DNA from: Actinomycetota bacterium
GTDB lineage: Bacteria > Actinomycetota > Actinomycetes > S36-B12
Direction: 5' to 3'
NCBI GenBank assembly: GCA_017857875.1
Contig: JAFMCH010000007.1
Coordinates: forward strand, 1-50,038
DNA length: 50,038 nt
Shown: positions 15,924-24,678 of the stretch, piece by piece
Layout of the letters: every line of letters begins with the position of its first letter
Position numbering within the stretch: position 1 is the first letter of the stretch
Made by a program: the position numbers and the translations under genes
Notes under the pieces: model-generated
Told to the model about the DNA's origin: nothing
Databases searched by the model: none
The model's input: only the letters and a program-made list of their open reading frames with translations

Positions 15924-16571
15924 GTGTCATCTGCAGCGACCTGTGATCTTGTAGCTCAAGTGCTGCGTCAGACGTACCCCGAGGCAGATTGCGAACTCGA
16001 CTTCACCACTCCGCTCGAACTACTCGTGGCCACCGTGTTGTCGGCACAGTGCACCGATCAGCGTGTCAATGCGGTCACGCCTGGCCTTTTTGCTCGCTAC
16101 CCCGATGCGCCAGCCTTTGCCGGAGCAGATCTCACCGAACTTGAAGAGCTCATCCGCCCGACCGGATTTTTCAAGACAAAGGCGCGTCACATCAATGGCA
16201 TCGCCCAGGAATTGTGCAGCCGATTTGGTGGCGAGGTTCCTGATCGACTTGACGACCTGATCACCCTGCCCGGAGTCGGCCGAAAAACCGCCAATGTCGT
16301 GCTCGGCTACGCCTTTGGCATTCCAGGGATCACGGTGGACACCCATGTCGGGCGAGTCGCACGCCGCCTGGGTTGGACGGATAACACCGATCCCGTTCGG
16401 GTGGAGCACGACCTGATGGATTTATTCGAGGCCAAAGACTGGACGATTGTCAGCCAAGACCTCATTTGGCACGGACGCCGCTGCTGTGTGGCGCGAAAGC
16501 CACGCTGTGAGCAGTGCCCTGTCAGCCAGTGGTGTCCGGCGAGTCTTACCACCGCGGGGATTGATCAATAG
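15924..16571 (+). CDS. nth: Endonuclease III (DNA glycosylase/AP lyase)
   Basis: The track ORF starts at 15657 inside crp. GTG 15924 gives 215 aa, the usual Nth length. Features seen are the HhH motif [14 protein letters not shown] with the catalytic Lys, [14 protein letters not shown] with the catalytic Asp, and the C-terminal [4Fe-4S] loop [17 protein letters not shown] (C-x6-C-x2-C-x5-C). It removes oxidised pyrimidines in base-excision repair and cuts the AP site. The stop shares a base with the GTG of the TlpA-like gene (TAGTG), so nth, the lipoprotein and the NUDIX gene form a tight operon. Confidence 0.95.
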   Translation: MSSAATCDLVAQVLRQTYPEADCELDFTTPLELLVATVLSAQCTDQRVNAVTPGLFARYPDAPAFAGADLTELEELIRPTGFFKTKARHINGIAQELCSRFGGEVPDRLDDLITLPGVGRKTANVVLGYAFGIPGITVDTHVGRVARRLGWTDNTDPVRVEHDLMDLFEAKDWTIVSQDLIWHGRRCCVARKPRCEQCPVSQWCPASLTTAGIDQ

Positions 16572-17260
16572 TGCGGCGAATTCTTCGAAGTGGAGTTCCC
16601 GTCGCCGTTGCCGTGGCTGCACTGGCGTTAGTAACCGCATGCACCGGCGCCGATGGTTCGGTCGCCGGCGACCGAGTGACCACGTCGCCCAACTCAACCT
16701 CGAGTGACTCCGCCGCGACCGATACCACCACGAGCCCGCGCGATCCAGCGCTAGTGCCGCTGGTCATTGCGGCCGGACTTACCGAATGCCCACCATCAGA
16801 TCGAGCCGCCAAGGCAATTGAGCCGATCGGGCGAGTAGGCGGCGGGTTACCGGTGCTGTCTCTGCCATGCCTCGGCGGGGGCCCCGACGTCGTACTTTCA
16901 GGCCTTCGCGGAAAACCAATGCTGATCAATGTGTGGGCGTCATGGTGTCCACCCTGCATCGCTGAGATGCCTATCTTGGCGAAAGCAGCTCGCGACTATC
17001 CCGACGACCTTCTGGTGCTGGGAATCGATATTCAAGATCGCCCCGCCGCCGCGCTTGATCTCGCCGCGGCTCTCGACATCAACTTTGCCTCTGTGGTGGA
17101 CCCAGCCTTCGATATTCGCGCACCACTTGTCATCCCGGGGCCTCCGGTGACTTTTTTCGTTGATGCACAGGGAATTATTCAAGGTCGGCAAGACGGCGCA
17201 TTCCCAACTGAGGAAGCGCTCGCCGAACAACTGGCCACATACCTGGGGTTGATTAATTGA
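16571..17260 (+). CDS. TlpA-like thioredoxin-fold lipoprotein
   Basis: 229 aa from GTG 16571. A signal with lipobox (ALALVTAC) predicts lipidation and attachment to the outer face of the membrane. The thioredoxin fold has the active site NVWASWCPPCIAEMP, and the cis-Pro is in PGPPVTFFVD. It probably reduces or exchanges disulfides of exported proteins such as cytochrome c or wall proteins. The downstream MarP protease depends on a disulfide in its known homologue, so this is a plausible partner. It corresponds by position to Rv3673c. The stop TGA overlaps the ATG of the next gene. Confidence 0.92.
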   Translation: MRRILRSGVPVAVAVAALALVTACTGADGSVAGDRVTTSPNSTSSDSAATDTTTSPRDPALVPLVIAAGLTECPPSDRAAKAIEPIGRVGGGLPVLSLPCLGGGPDVVLSGLRGKPMLINVWASWCPPCIAEMPILAKAARDYPDDLLVLGIDIQDRPAAALDLAAALDINFASVVDPAFDIRAPLVIPGPPVTFFVDAQGIIQGRQDGAFPTEEALAEQLATYLGLIN

Positions 17261-17940
17261 TGTCCTTTGACAATCGCGATCCACGTGTCGGCTGGATCGA
17301 TGACGAGATAACCGTGCCAACATGGCTTGATCCGCTGCGCACGAACGTGCGCGGAGTTCCGGTGTCAGCGCTCACCCGGTTCACTCCACCCGCCCAAGGA
17401 GGTCGACACTCCGCCGTCCTTATCTTGTTGGGAAACAACGAGTTTGCGCCTGACCTCCTCTTGATTGAGCGCGCTCACACGATGCGCGCACATGCTGGCC
17501 AACCGGCATTTCCTGGCGGAGCGCGAGACGATAGCGATCGAGACACTCGCCAGACAGCGCTACGTGAGGCTCAGGAGGAAACGGGTCTTGATCCGGCTGG
17601 CGTCAGCACCTTCGGCTCCCTCCCGGACCTATGGGTGCCCGTGTCGGGATACATCGTGACGCCGATCTTGGGCTGGTGGCATCAACCCTGTCCGGTGAGC
17701 GTTGTCGATACCGATGAGGTCGCAAGCGTGCATCGTGTGCCGATCAGCGAACTCGCTGACCCGGCAAACCGACTGCAGGTACGACACCCGAGTGGTTACG
17801 TGGGCATGGGCTTTCGTGTCCGCGGATTGCTGGTGTGGGGTTTCACCGCTGGGATCGTCAGTGGTCTGCTCGATCTGGGGGGCTGGGCGCAACCCTGGGA
17901 TCGCGAGCGCCTAGAAGATCTCGACGGCGGGGCTGCTTGA
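17260..17940 (+). CDS. CoA-pyrophosphatase-type NUDIX hydrolase
   Basis: The ORF track begins at a TTG; ATG 17260, overlapping the previous stop, is the real start (226 aa). AHTMRAHAGQPAFPGGARD is the extended motif that precedes the Nudix box in CoA pyrophosphatases (NudL/YeaB type), followed by TALREAQEETGLDP. It probably cleaves CoA or oxidised CoA to phosphopantetheine and ADP, and corresponds to Rv3672c by position. It is part of the nth-tlpA-nudix-marP series, 37 bases before marP. Confidence 0.9.
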   Translation: MSFDNRDPRVGWIDDEITVPTWLDPLRTNVRGVPVSALTRFTPPAQGGRHSAVLILLGNNEFAPDLLLIERAHTMRAHAGQPAFPGGARDDSDRDTRQTALREAQEETGLDPAGVSTFGSLPDLWVPVSGYIVTPILGWWHQPCPVSVVDTDEVASVHRVPISELADPANRLQVRHPSGYVGMGFRVRGLLVWGFTAGIVSGLLDLGGWAQPWDRERLEDLDGGAA

Positions 17941-17977
17941 TGACCCGGACCACCAAGCGCTCGAGCCGTGATTACCG

Positions 17978-19165
17978 ATGAATATGGTCGACTGGGTTGT
18001 TATCGGCGCGATCGCAATCTTTGCGTGGACCGGCTGGCGGCAGGGATTCGTCGCCGGACTGTTGTCTTTCGCCGGCTTCCTCGGCGGCGGCATCCTGGCA
18101 GCCATCGCGTTGCCGCCAATCGTCGAACGCTTGAGCGTGCCTGATTTTGTCGGTGCCATCATTCTGGCCGGGGCTATCGTGGCCATGGCACTGATCGGCC
18201 AAATGCTCACGTCAATCGTGGGCCGACGGCTACGCGCCGGCATCGAATGGGGCGGCCTGCGCACCATGGACAACATCGGAGGCGCTGCGCTCAACGTCGT
18301 TGCCCTATCGGTGATTCTATGGATCGTCGCGTCCGCGGTCATCGTGCTGCCCGATCAGAACCTGGTGCGCCAGGTGCGCGGTTCTGTGGTTATCACCGGC
18401 ATTGATCGCGTTGTTCCCGATAGCGCCCGTGACTGGTTCGTCGGACTTCGAGATGCTGTAGATGCCTCAGGCCTGCCGCGTGTCTTTGCGGGCATCGGCA
18501 TTGATGCAGGGCCGCCCGTGCCCGCTCCCGATCCCGCGCTATTGAACGACCCGGCAGTTCGTGCCGCGTGGCCCTCGTTGACTCGAGTGTTTGGCCCAGC
18601 CTGCGAAAAGAACATCACCGGATCCGGTTTTGTCTATGCACCCGAACGCATTATGACCAACGCCCACGTAGTCGCGGGCGTCAGCGAGCCTCGCATTCGC
18701 ATCCCCGGCGACCCCGAGTCGTATCGGGGACGTGTGGTGGCCTTTGACGCTGAACTAGACGTCGCCGTCGTGTACGTGCCAGGTTTGCGCGCCCCGGCCA
18801 TTGACTTCAGCAATCAACAAGCCCAAACCGGGGACTCGGCCGTAGTCGCTGGGTTTCCCGGTGGGGGCGACCTGACGGCAATTCCTGCCCGCATCCGAGG
18901 TGTCCTTGAGGCACGCGGTGAAAATATCTACGGTCGCGTCGGACCGGTTCGCGAGGTGTATTCATTCCGTGGCGATGTTCGCCCCGGAAATTCCGGTGGT
19001 CCGCTGCTTTCACCAACCGGCGACGCATGGGGAGTTGTCTTCGCATCAGGAGTGGGTGAAGAAGACACCGGCTATGCCCTCACCGCCGCACAGGTCGCCA
19101 ACATCGCCGCGCAGGGGCGACAGGCAACAACCGCCATCCCCACCACTGCCTGTCGAACGCTTTAG
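17978..19165 (+). CDS. marP: MarP-type membrane serine protease
   Basis: 395 aa. The N-terminal CvpA-like part has about four membrane helices (WVVIGAIAIFAWTGWRQGF onward). The C-terminal part is an extracytoplasmic trypsin-fold protease with His in GFVYAPERIMTNAHVVAG, Asp in DAELDVAVVYV and Ser in RPGNSGGPLLSP. Cys in FGPACEKN and in the last residues TTACRTL correspond to the disulfide that activates M. tuberculosis MarP (Rv3671c). MarP confers acid and oxidative stress resistance and cleaves a wall hydrolase there. Same length and synteny support orthology. It converges on DUF309 with a 9-base gap. Confidence 0.95.
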   Translation: MNMVDWVVIGAIAIFAWTGWRQGFVAGLLSFAGFLGGGILAAIALPPIVERLSVPDFVGAIILAGAIVAMALIGQMLTSIVGRRLRAGIEWGGLRTMDNIGGAALNVVALSVILWIVASAVIVLPDQNLVRQVRGSVVITGIDRVVPDSARDWFVGLRDAVDASGLPRVFAGIGIDAGPPVPAPDPALLNDPAVRAAWPSLTRVFGPACEKNITGSGFVYAPERIMTNAHVVAGVSEPRIRIPGDPESYRGRVVAFDAELDVAVVYVPGLRAPAIDFSNQQAQTGDSAVVAGFPGGGDLTAIPARIRGVLEARGENIYGRVGPVREVYSFRGDVRPGNSGGPLLSPTGDAWGVVFASGVGEEDTGYALTAAQVANIAAQGRQATTAIPTTACRTL

Positions 19166-19174
19166 CGGGCAGGC

Positions 19175-19618
19175 TCATCGCTCACTGTCCTCGACCATTT
19201 GCTCGGGTGGACGACCGTTCCAGAGCAACACGATGAGTGCATTGGCCGCATCAGCGGATACATCACCGGGTCTACCAGACATCAGGCTGACAACTCCATC
19301 AGCAGCGCGACTCCAGAGGCGTTTTGCGCCGATCTCATTGCCACGAGCGCGATGCGTTAACGCGGCGGCAGCCTGGGCCATGGCCCGCCACCAGGCGGCC
19401 TCGGTTGCCACACAACATTTCCAGCGCTGCTCGAGCACTTCATGAGCGTGAAACGGTAATCCGCGGTCAATATAGGCAATGGCTTCGTCCAGTGCGGTTG
19501 CCGTGTCGATGTGATGACGTTCTGGCACCTGTGCAACGCCGATGCTTCCCCACGCCAACGGTCGACCGAGGCGATCGCGCGGGCGTGTGTTGCTCAGTCG
19601 GCGAATTCGCTCAGCCAT
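19175..19618 (-). CDS. DUF309 family protein
   Basis: 147 aa. AIAYIDRGLPFHAHEVLEQRW is the hallmark of DUF309, an all-helical family with a FHAHEVLE motif. The function is unknown. The start overlaps the 3' end of the EphE-like gene by 25 bases, and transcription follows it. It is probably the last gene of the minus-strand run that begins upstream. Confidence 0.85.
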   Translation of the reverse strand: MAERIRRLSNTRPRDRLGRPLAWGSIGVAQVPERHHIDTATALDEAIAYIDRGLPFHAHEVLEQRWKCCVATEAAWWRAMAQAAAALTHRARGNEIGAKRLWSRAADGVVSLMSGRPGDVSADAANALIVLLWNGRPPEQMVEDSER

Positions 19619-20505
19619 GGCAACAATCGATCACGAAAAGCGGATGGATCCTCCTCATGTGGAAAATGGCCGGTGCCATCGATGACGGCAAACTCAAATG
19701 AATTGCCCGCCCACGCCTGTGAACCAGCAGCGGTACGCGTGAGCACCGACTCGTCGGCACCTCCGTGAATCTGCAACACCGGAACGTTGATCGGCTGGTC
19801 CATGCGCTTGGCGTATTGCAGTCCATCACTGCGCACAACCGAACGAAATGCCCAACGGTGATATTCCACCGCGCAGTGCGCCGTGGGCCACAGCGAAAAA
19901 GCAGAACGATAGATCAACGAAGTCTCAGGATCTGGCCATGACGGTGTCGCCGACCAATCCTGGAGAATCTCACCGATCCGGGCACAGTCATCGGCCATCA
20001 GCGCTCGCTCGGGCAGAAATGGCCACTGAAAGCCCACCGCATACATCGACTGGCGCCGTTGCACCCCATCGCGGAAGACAGCACGTCGTAAGCGACGCGG
20101 ATGCGGAATCGACACCGGCACGATTGCCCTGGTGACCTCCGGAGTCAAGATCGGCATGCTCCATGCAGCCAGGCCACCCCAGCCGTGCCCGACCACAATC
20201 GCCGACTCGGCGCCAAGCGATCGAATCACCCCGGCCACGTCATAGGCCAACGTGGTGGGGTCATAACCATGCGGGGTGTGATCGCTGCCGCCGTATCCGC
20301 GCAAATCCATTGCCACGGCCCGAAAACCAAGATCGGCCACTGCGCTCAGGTGTTCATGCCAGGTCCACCAGAACGTGGGAAACCCGTGCAGAAAAATCAC
20401 CATAGGTCCGGTGCCGATCTCGGCCACGTGAAAGCGGGCTCCGTTGGCCGAAACATCGCGATGGGTCCACGGACCCGGGGCATAAATGACGGCCTGGGGA
20501 TCCAA
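19594..20505 (-). CDS. Alpha/beta-hydrolase, EphE-like, nucleophile missing
   Basis: 303 aa; the only in-frame start I find is TTG at 20505. The fold is epoxide-hydrolase-like: VIFLHGFPTFWWTWHEHL (oxyanion HGFP), AMDLRGYGGSD, acid region IHGGADESVL and His in GTGHFPHEED. The nucleophile elbow reads VVGHGWGG, so the residue that is Asp in epoxide hydrolases (GHDWGG) is Gly (codon GGC, one base from GAC). It matches Rv3670 (EphE) by position. If the reading is right, epoxide hydrolysis by the normal mechanism is not possible, and another role must be considered. Confidence 0.82.
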   Translation of the reverse strand: MDPQAVIYAPGPWTHRDVSANGARFHVAEIGTGPMVIFLHGFPTFWWTWHEHLSAVADLGFRAVAMDLRGYGGSDHTPHGYDPTTLAYDVAGVIRSLGAESAIVVGHGWGGLAAWSMPILTPEVTRAIVPVSIPHPRRLRRAVFRDGVQRRQSMYAVGFQWPFLPERALMADDCARIGEILQDWSATPSWPDPETSLIYRSAFSLWPTAHCAVEYHRWAFRSVVRSDGLQYAKRMDQPINVPVLQIHGGADESVLTRTAAGSQAWAGNSFEFAVIDGTGHFPHEEDPSAFRDRLLPWLSEFAD

Positions 20506-20558
20506 TAACTGCCCGCTAGCAGGCTCGCCGGGCGACGTAGCCGACGAGTCTTCGCCGC

Positions 20559-21026
20559 TCAGTTGCTTGCGCCGGGAGGCAGGGTGCCTGCATCCGGCGC
20601 CGGCGAACCCCTGAGAGCCTTCTTCGTTTTTTCGATTTCAGCGATCGTACGCTCAGGCCCCTTGATTTTCTTCGCCGCGCTGCGACCGAGCAGACCCAAA
20701 ATGACGGCGACTAGGAACAAGAACGCTGTGACAATGCCAAAGCCGGCCCATACCGGCAACCCCAGCGCGACCAACACGTAGGCGATGGTGACCAGGAGGA
20801 ACAGCCCGCCAACGGCCGCCATCGTGATGGCACCGGTCAGTAATCCACCGGTCTTGGCCGCAGCCTGCGCGCTCCCGGCCAACTCGAGCTTGGCTAGTTC
20901 AACCTGCGCCTTGATGAGCTTCTGCAGGTCTGCAATCGCGGTGGTGACCAGCCCCTTGAGCGAGGTATCCGTGCCCGGAGGGGTGTCTGAGTTAGGCACA
21001 GGACTAGGGCGAACCGAACCAGACAT
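20559..21026 (-). CDS. Holin-like (DUF1469) membrane protein
   Basis: 155 aa; the ATG at 21026 sits well after GGAGGG, so I prefer it to the track start six bases earlier. A cytosolic amphipathic helix (LKGLVTTAIADLQKLIKAQVELAKLEL) is followed by two membrane helices (GGLLTGAITMAAVGGLFLLVTIAYVLVALG; WAGFGIVTAFLFLVAVILGLLG) and a basic tail. This is the Actinobacterial holin-X/phage holin superfamily 3 pattern. It is a host gene by context and corresponds to Rv3669; the function is unknown. Confidence 0.85.
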   Translation of the reverse strand: MSGSVRPSPVPNSDTPPGTDTSLKGLVTTAIADLQKLIKAQVELAKLELAGSAQAAAKTGGLLTGAITMAAVGGLFLLVTIAYVLVALGLPVWAGFGIVTAFLFLVAVILGLLGRSAAKKIKGPERTIAEIEKTKKALRGSPAPDAGTLPPGASN

Positions 21027-21117
21027 GAGCATTTCCCTCCAACGCAGACATGGCGCCGAGCACCGCCAACCCTCCCGAGGTTAGTGGGTCACCGGCACCA
21101 AAGGGAACCTTGAGGGG

Positions 21118-22440
21118 CTAGCGGTCGACAGAATTTGACTCATCTTGCTGGTAGACATCTGGAATTCCATCGCCATCCTCATCGGCCTCTTCGATGGCGG
21201 CCACCTGTCGATAGTGCCGATTTCGGGCCAGCAGCAACGCCGCTGCCGCCATCGCTGACAGCACCGAGGCGGCCAGTACGGCCGTCTTTGCGGAGGTGAG
21301 TAGGTCGGGATATTCGAAGTAGGCAAGTTTGGTGATCAACAACGACACGGTGAAACCGATACCCGCCAGCAGACCGATCGCGGTGACGTCGCTCCATCCA
21401 ATCGAGGCACTCAAGCTGGCCTTGGTGAAGCGGGCGACAACCCATGCGGTCAGCAGAATACCCACGGGTTTACCCACGAATAGACCGATCAACACACCCA
21501 GCGCCACCGGATTGGACAGCGGCTCAATGAGCCCGGTAGCCCGCAGATCGACACCGGCATTGAAGAAGGCGAACAGCGGTAGACACAATCCGGCACTAAT
21601 CGGCAAAATCATGCGCTGCAACCGATCCGCCGGAGATTGGCCCTCACCAGGATCAACAGTAGTTCGTGTAAGCAGCGCCAACGCAACACCTGCAACCGTG
21701 GCATGAATGCCGCTTTCGTGAACACACACCCAGATCACGAGCACGAGAGGTACATAAATCAGCGGGGTGCGCACGCGACGGCGCTGCAGCCACCAGTACA
21801 GCACCAGGAGGGCGATAGCCCCAATGAAATACCAGGGGAAGAACCCCTTGGAGTAAAAGATCGCGATAACCATAATGGCACCTAGATCGTCAACGACGGC
21901 CAAGGTGAGCAAGAAAGCGCGCAGGGCGACGGGCAACTTCCGGCCGACCACGGCCAAAACCGCCAGCGCGAAGGCAATGTCGGTGGCCATCGGCACACCC
22001 CAACCCGATAACGCGCCCGCTTCGCTTGATCGCATGGCGATGAAGACGAAGAACAGCGCGGGCACGACCATGCCGCCAATCGCTGCGGCAATCGGCACCA
22101 CGGCCTGGGCGGGCTTACTCAAGGTGCCGTGTGTGAGTTCGTGCTTGAGTTCGAGGCCGGCGACGAAGAAGAACACGGCCAGAAGGGCATCGGCAGCCCA
22201 TGTTGACAGACTCAAATTGAGATCGAGATTGAACGACCCGATGACGATATCCGGGCCGATCTGGATCGCGGACAAATCGAAATAGGCATCGCCCCAGCGG
22301 CTGTTAGCCCACACCAGCGCGATAACCGCGGCGATGAGTAGCAAGATGCCGCCGATGGTTTCCCCGCGCAAGGCCCGAAGCAACCAAATGCGCTCAGCAA
22401 GCGCCGGTCGGGCAAAAATCTCGTGCTCAACGGCCTGCAT
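21118..22440 (-). CDS. nhaA: NhaA Na+/H+ antiporter with acidic calcium-binding-like tail
   Basis: 440 aa from ATG 22440 after GAGGAGAGG; the track start at 22482 is too long. About 12 membrane helices. The transport-site pair is in LTLAVVDDLGAIMVIAI (adjacent Asp residues), with the discontinuous-helix motif PMATDIAFALAVLA. It exchanges Na+ for protons and sets cytosolic pH and Na+. After the last helix (AAALLLARN) the C-terminus reads EEADEDGDGIPDVYQQDES, a DxDxDGxxD loop like EF-hand or thrombospondin type 3 repeats, which ordinary NhaA proteins lack. It is an addition between acs and the Rv3669-like gene compared with mycobacteria. Confidence 0.95.
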   Translation of the reverse strand: MQAVEHEIFARPALAERIWLLRALRGETIGGILLLIAAVIALVWANSRWGDAYFDLSAIQIGPDIVIGSFNLDLNLSLSTWAADALLAVFFFVAGLELKHELTHGTLSKPAQAVVPIAAAIGGMVVPALFFVFIAMRSSEAGALSGWGVPMATDIAFALAVLAVVGRKLPVALRAFLLTLAVVDDLGAIMVIAIFYSKGFFPWYFIGAIALLVLYWWLQRRRVRTPLIYVPLVLVIWVCVHESGIHATVAGVALALLTRTTVDPGEGQSPADRLQRMILPISAGLCLPLFAFFNAGVDLRATGLIEPLSNPVALGVLIGLFVGKPVGILLTAWVVARFTKASLSASIGWSDVTAIGLLAGIGFTVSLLITKLAYFEYPDLLTSAKTAVLAASVLSAMAAAALLLARNRHYRQVAAIEEADEDGDGIPDVYQQDESNSVDR

Positions 22441-22517
22441 GAGGTCCTCTCCTCGGGATGAACATTGCCGTCCACCAGACAACGTCTCAAGCAGCCTACC
22501 TGGATTTGTCCGGCGGT

Positions 22518-24503
22518 CTAATCCTCACCGGATGACGTCTGCATACCCTCGGCAATGAGGCTCATGACGGCCGGATCAGCCAGCGTTGTGGCATCACCCA
22601 ATGCCCGGTGCTCGGCCACATCTCGCAGCAACCGACGCATGATCTTGCCCGATCGAGTCTTCGGCAATTCAGCGACGACCATAATCTGACGGGGCTTGGC
22701 AATCGGTCCGATTTCTTGGGAAACGTGAGCGCGTAACTCACCAATCAGTGCATCGGGATCAGTCGCGGTCTCGATGCCGCCACGAAGGATCACAAACGCC
22801 ACGATGCCCTGGCCGGTCATGTCATCGGCGGCGCCCACGACGGCAGCTTCAGCAACGCTGGGATGGGACACCAGCGCAGACTCGACCTCGGTCGTGGAAA
22901 TGCGGTGCCCGGACACATTCATCACATCGTCAACGCGACCGAGCAGCCACATCGCACCGGTTTCGTCCAGTTTGGCCCCATCGCCAGCGAAGTAGTACTG
23001 CGGCCAGCGAGACCAGTAGGTGTCGACGTAGCGCTCATCATCGCCCCAGATGCCGCGCAACATGGCCGGCCACGGCTCGGTCAGCACCAAATATCCGCCA
23101 CCGCCATTACCGACGGGCACACCGTCGTCATCGACCACCGCCGCCCCGATACCCGGCAGTGGCCCCATGGCAGAGCCCGGCTTGCAGTCGGTGACACCAG
23201 GCAACGGCGCGATCATCATCGCTCCGGTCTCGGTTTGCCACCAGGTGTCCACGATCGGGCAGCGGTCACCGCCAATGACTGCGCGGTACCACATCCACGC
23301 CTCAGGATTAATCGGCTCACCCACACTGCCGAGCAATCGAAGGCTGCTCAGATCATGTTCGGCCGGAATCTGAGCTCCCCATTTCATAAAGGTACGAATC
23401 GCCGTGGGTGCCGTGTAGAGCAGCGTTACGCCGTATTTGGCCACGATCTCCCACCAGCGACCCTGATGCGGGGTATCGGGCGTGCCCTCGTAAATCACCT
23501 GGGTCGCACGGTTAGCGAGCGGTCCGTAGACGATGTATGAGTGGCCGGTGACCCAGCCGACATCGGCCGTACACCAATACACATCAGTGTCAGGTTTGAG
23601 ATCAAACACGTTGTAGTGCGTGTAGGCGGTCTGCGTGAGATAACCGCCTGTCGTGTGCAAGATGCCCTTGGGCTTGCCGGTGGTGCCAGAGGTGTACAAG
23701 ATGAAAAGCGGATGCTCAGCGTCGAAGGCTTCAGCGGTGTGTTGCTCGCTCTGGCGATCGACCACGTCGTGCCACCACACATCGCGCCCCTGCGTCATCA
23801 CAACTTCGCCACCGGTGCGCCGCACCACCAACACGTGACGCACACCGGGTGTAAGTGCCACGGCTTCATCCACTGCCGGCTTCAAGGGCATTGCCGAACC
23901 ACGCCGGTACTGACCATCGGCAGTAATCACCACAGTCGCCTTCGCATCATCAATGCGCGATCGCAATGCCTCGGCGGAAAAACCCGCGAACACCACCGAA
24001 TGAGGCGCGCCAATCCGCGCGCACGCGAGCATCGCGACTACGGCCTCTGGAATCATCGGCAGGTAGATCGCCACAGTATCGCCAGCCTTGACGCCTAATT
24101 CCGTCAGAGCGTGGGCCGCTTGGGACACCTCCGCCATCAACTGGGCGTAAGTGATCGTGCGGGTGTCGCCCGGTTCGCCTTCAAAGTGCAACGCCACCTG
24201 GTCGCCGTAACCATCGACGACATGGCGATCTACGCAGTTGTACGCCACATTCAATCGACCATCGACGAACCAACGGGCGAATGGCTGCCGGCTCCAATCG
24301 AGCACCTGCGACCACGGTTGGTCCCAGGTCAGTCGACCTGCCTGCTCGGCCCAGAAGCCCAGCCGATCGGCCTTGGCTGACTCCACCAGAGCCCTGGTCG
24401 CATTGGCGTCGGCTGCGAACTGTGGGGTCGGTGGAAAGACTCGATTTTCGTGCAACAGGTTTTCCAGGCCGTGCTCATGATCGGATTCACTTACGGGCGC
24501 CAC
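22518..24503 (-). CDS. acs: Acetyl-CoA synthetase
   Basis: About 661 aa. I prefer GTG 24503, 6 bases after GGAGGAG, over the track start at 24518. ANL-superfamily motifs are clear: [20 protein letters not shown] (P-loop), [37 protein letters not shown] and [14 protein letters not shown], whose Lys is the residue usually controlled by acetylation. It activates acetate to acetyl-CoA at the cost of ATP to AMP. It matches the Rv3667 position. Confidence 0.97.
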   Translation of the reverse strand: MAPVSESDHEHGLENLLHENRVFPPTPQFAADANATRALVESAKADRLGFWAEQAGRLTWDQPWSQVLDWSRQPFARWFVDGRLNVAYNCVDRHVVDGYGDQVALHFEGEPGDTRTITYAQLMAEVSQAAHALTELGVKAGDTVAIYLPMIPEAVVAMLACARIGAPHSVVFAGFSAEALRSRIDDAKATVVITADGQYRRGSAMPLKPAVDEAVALTPGVRHVLVVRRTGGEVVMTQGRDVWWHDVVDRQSEQHTAEAFDAEHPLFILYTSGTTGKPKGILHTTGGYLTQTAYTHYNVFDLKPDTDVYWCTADVGWVTGHSYIVYGPLANRATQVIYEGTPDTPHQGRWWEIVAKYGVTLLYTAPTAIRTFMKWGAQIPAEHDLSSLRLLGSVGEPINPEAWMWYRAVIGGDRCPIVDTWWQTETGAMMIAPLPGVTDCKPGSAMGPLPGIGAAVVDDDGVPVGNGGGGYLVLTEPWPAMLRGIWGDDERYVDTYWSRWPQYYFAGDGAKLDETGAMWLLGRVDDVMNVSGHRISTTEVESALVSHPSVAEAAVVGAADDMTGQGIVAFVILRGGIETATDPDALIGELRAHVSQEIGPIAKPRQIMVVAELPKTRSGKIMRRLLRDVAEHRALGDATTLADPAVMSLIAEGMQTSSGED

Positions 24504-24619
24504 GACGGTCTCCTCCACAAACTAGCGATCGGACTCCGGTCTCCACGGTAGCCCGATGATGGGGCTTGGCGCGTCGGATGGAACGTATTGGGCGCCGGAT
24601 ACGTCAAGATGGGGACTAT

Positions 24620-24643
24620 GGGTGGTCGAAGAATCGACCACCC
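24620..24643. promoter_or_regulatory. Perfect 10-bp hairpin in the leader of the deacetylase-like gene
   Basis: GGGTGGTCGA and TCGACCACCC are perfectly complementary around an AGAA loop, 36 bases before the GTG start and ahead of its AGGAG. No T-run follows. It can be an RNA hairpin in the 5' leader or a palindromic operator. The 175-base spacer from acs holds nothing else I can name. Confidence 0.45.
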
Positions 24644-24678
24644 GCGCCGTCTTGTTGCCGCTGATCAGGAGAGTGCTT

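Noticed and set aside
22748-23540. Long plus-strand ORFs opposite acs
   Set aside because: They are Arg/His/Pro-rich shadow frames of a well-conserved gene and match no family.
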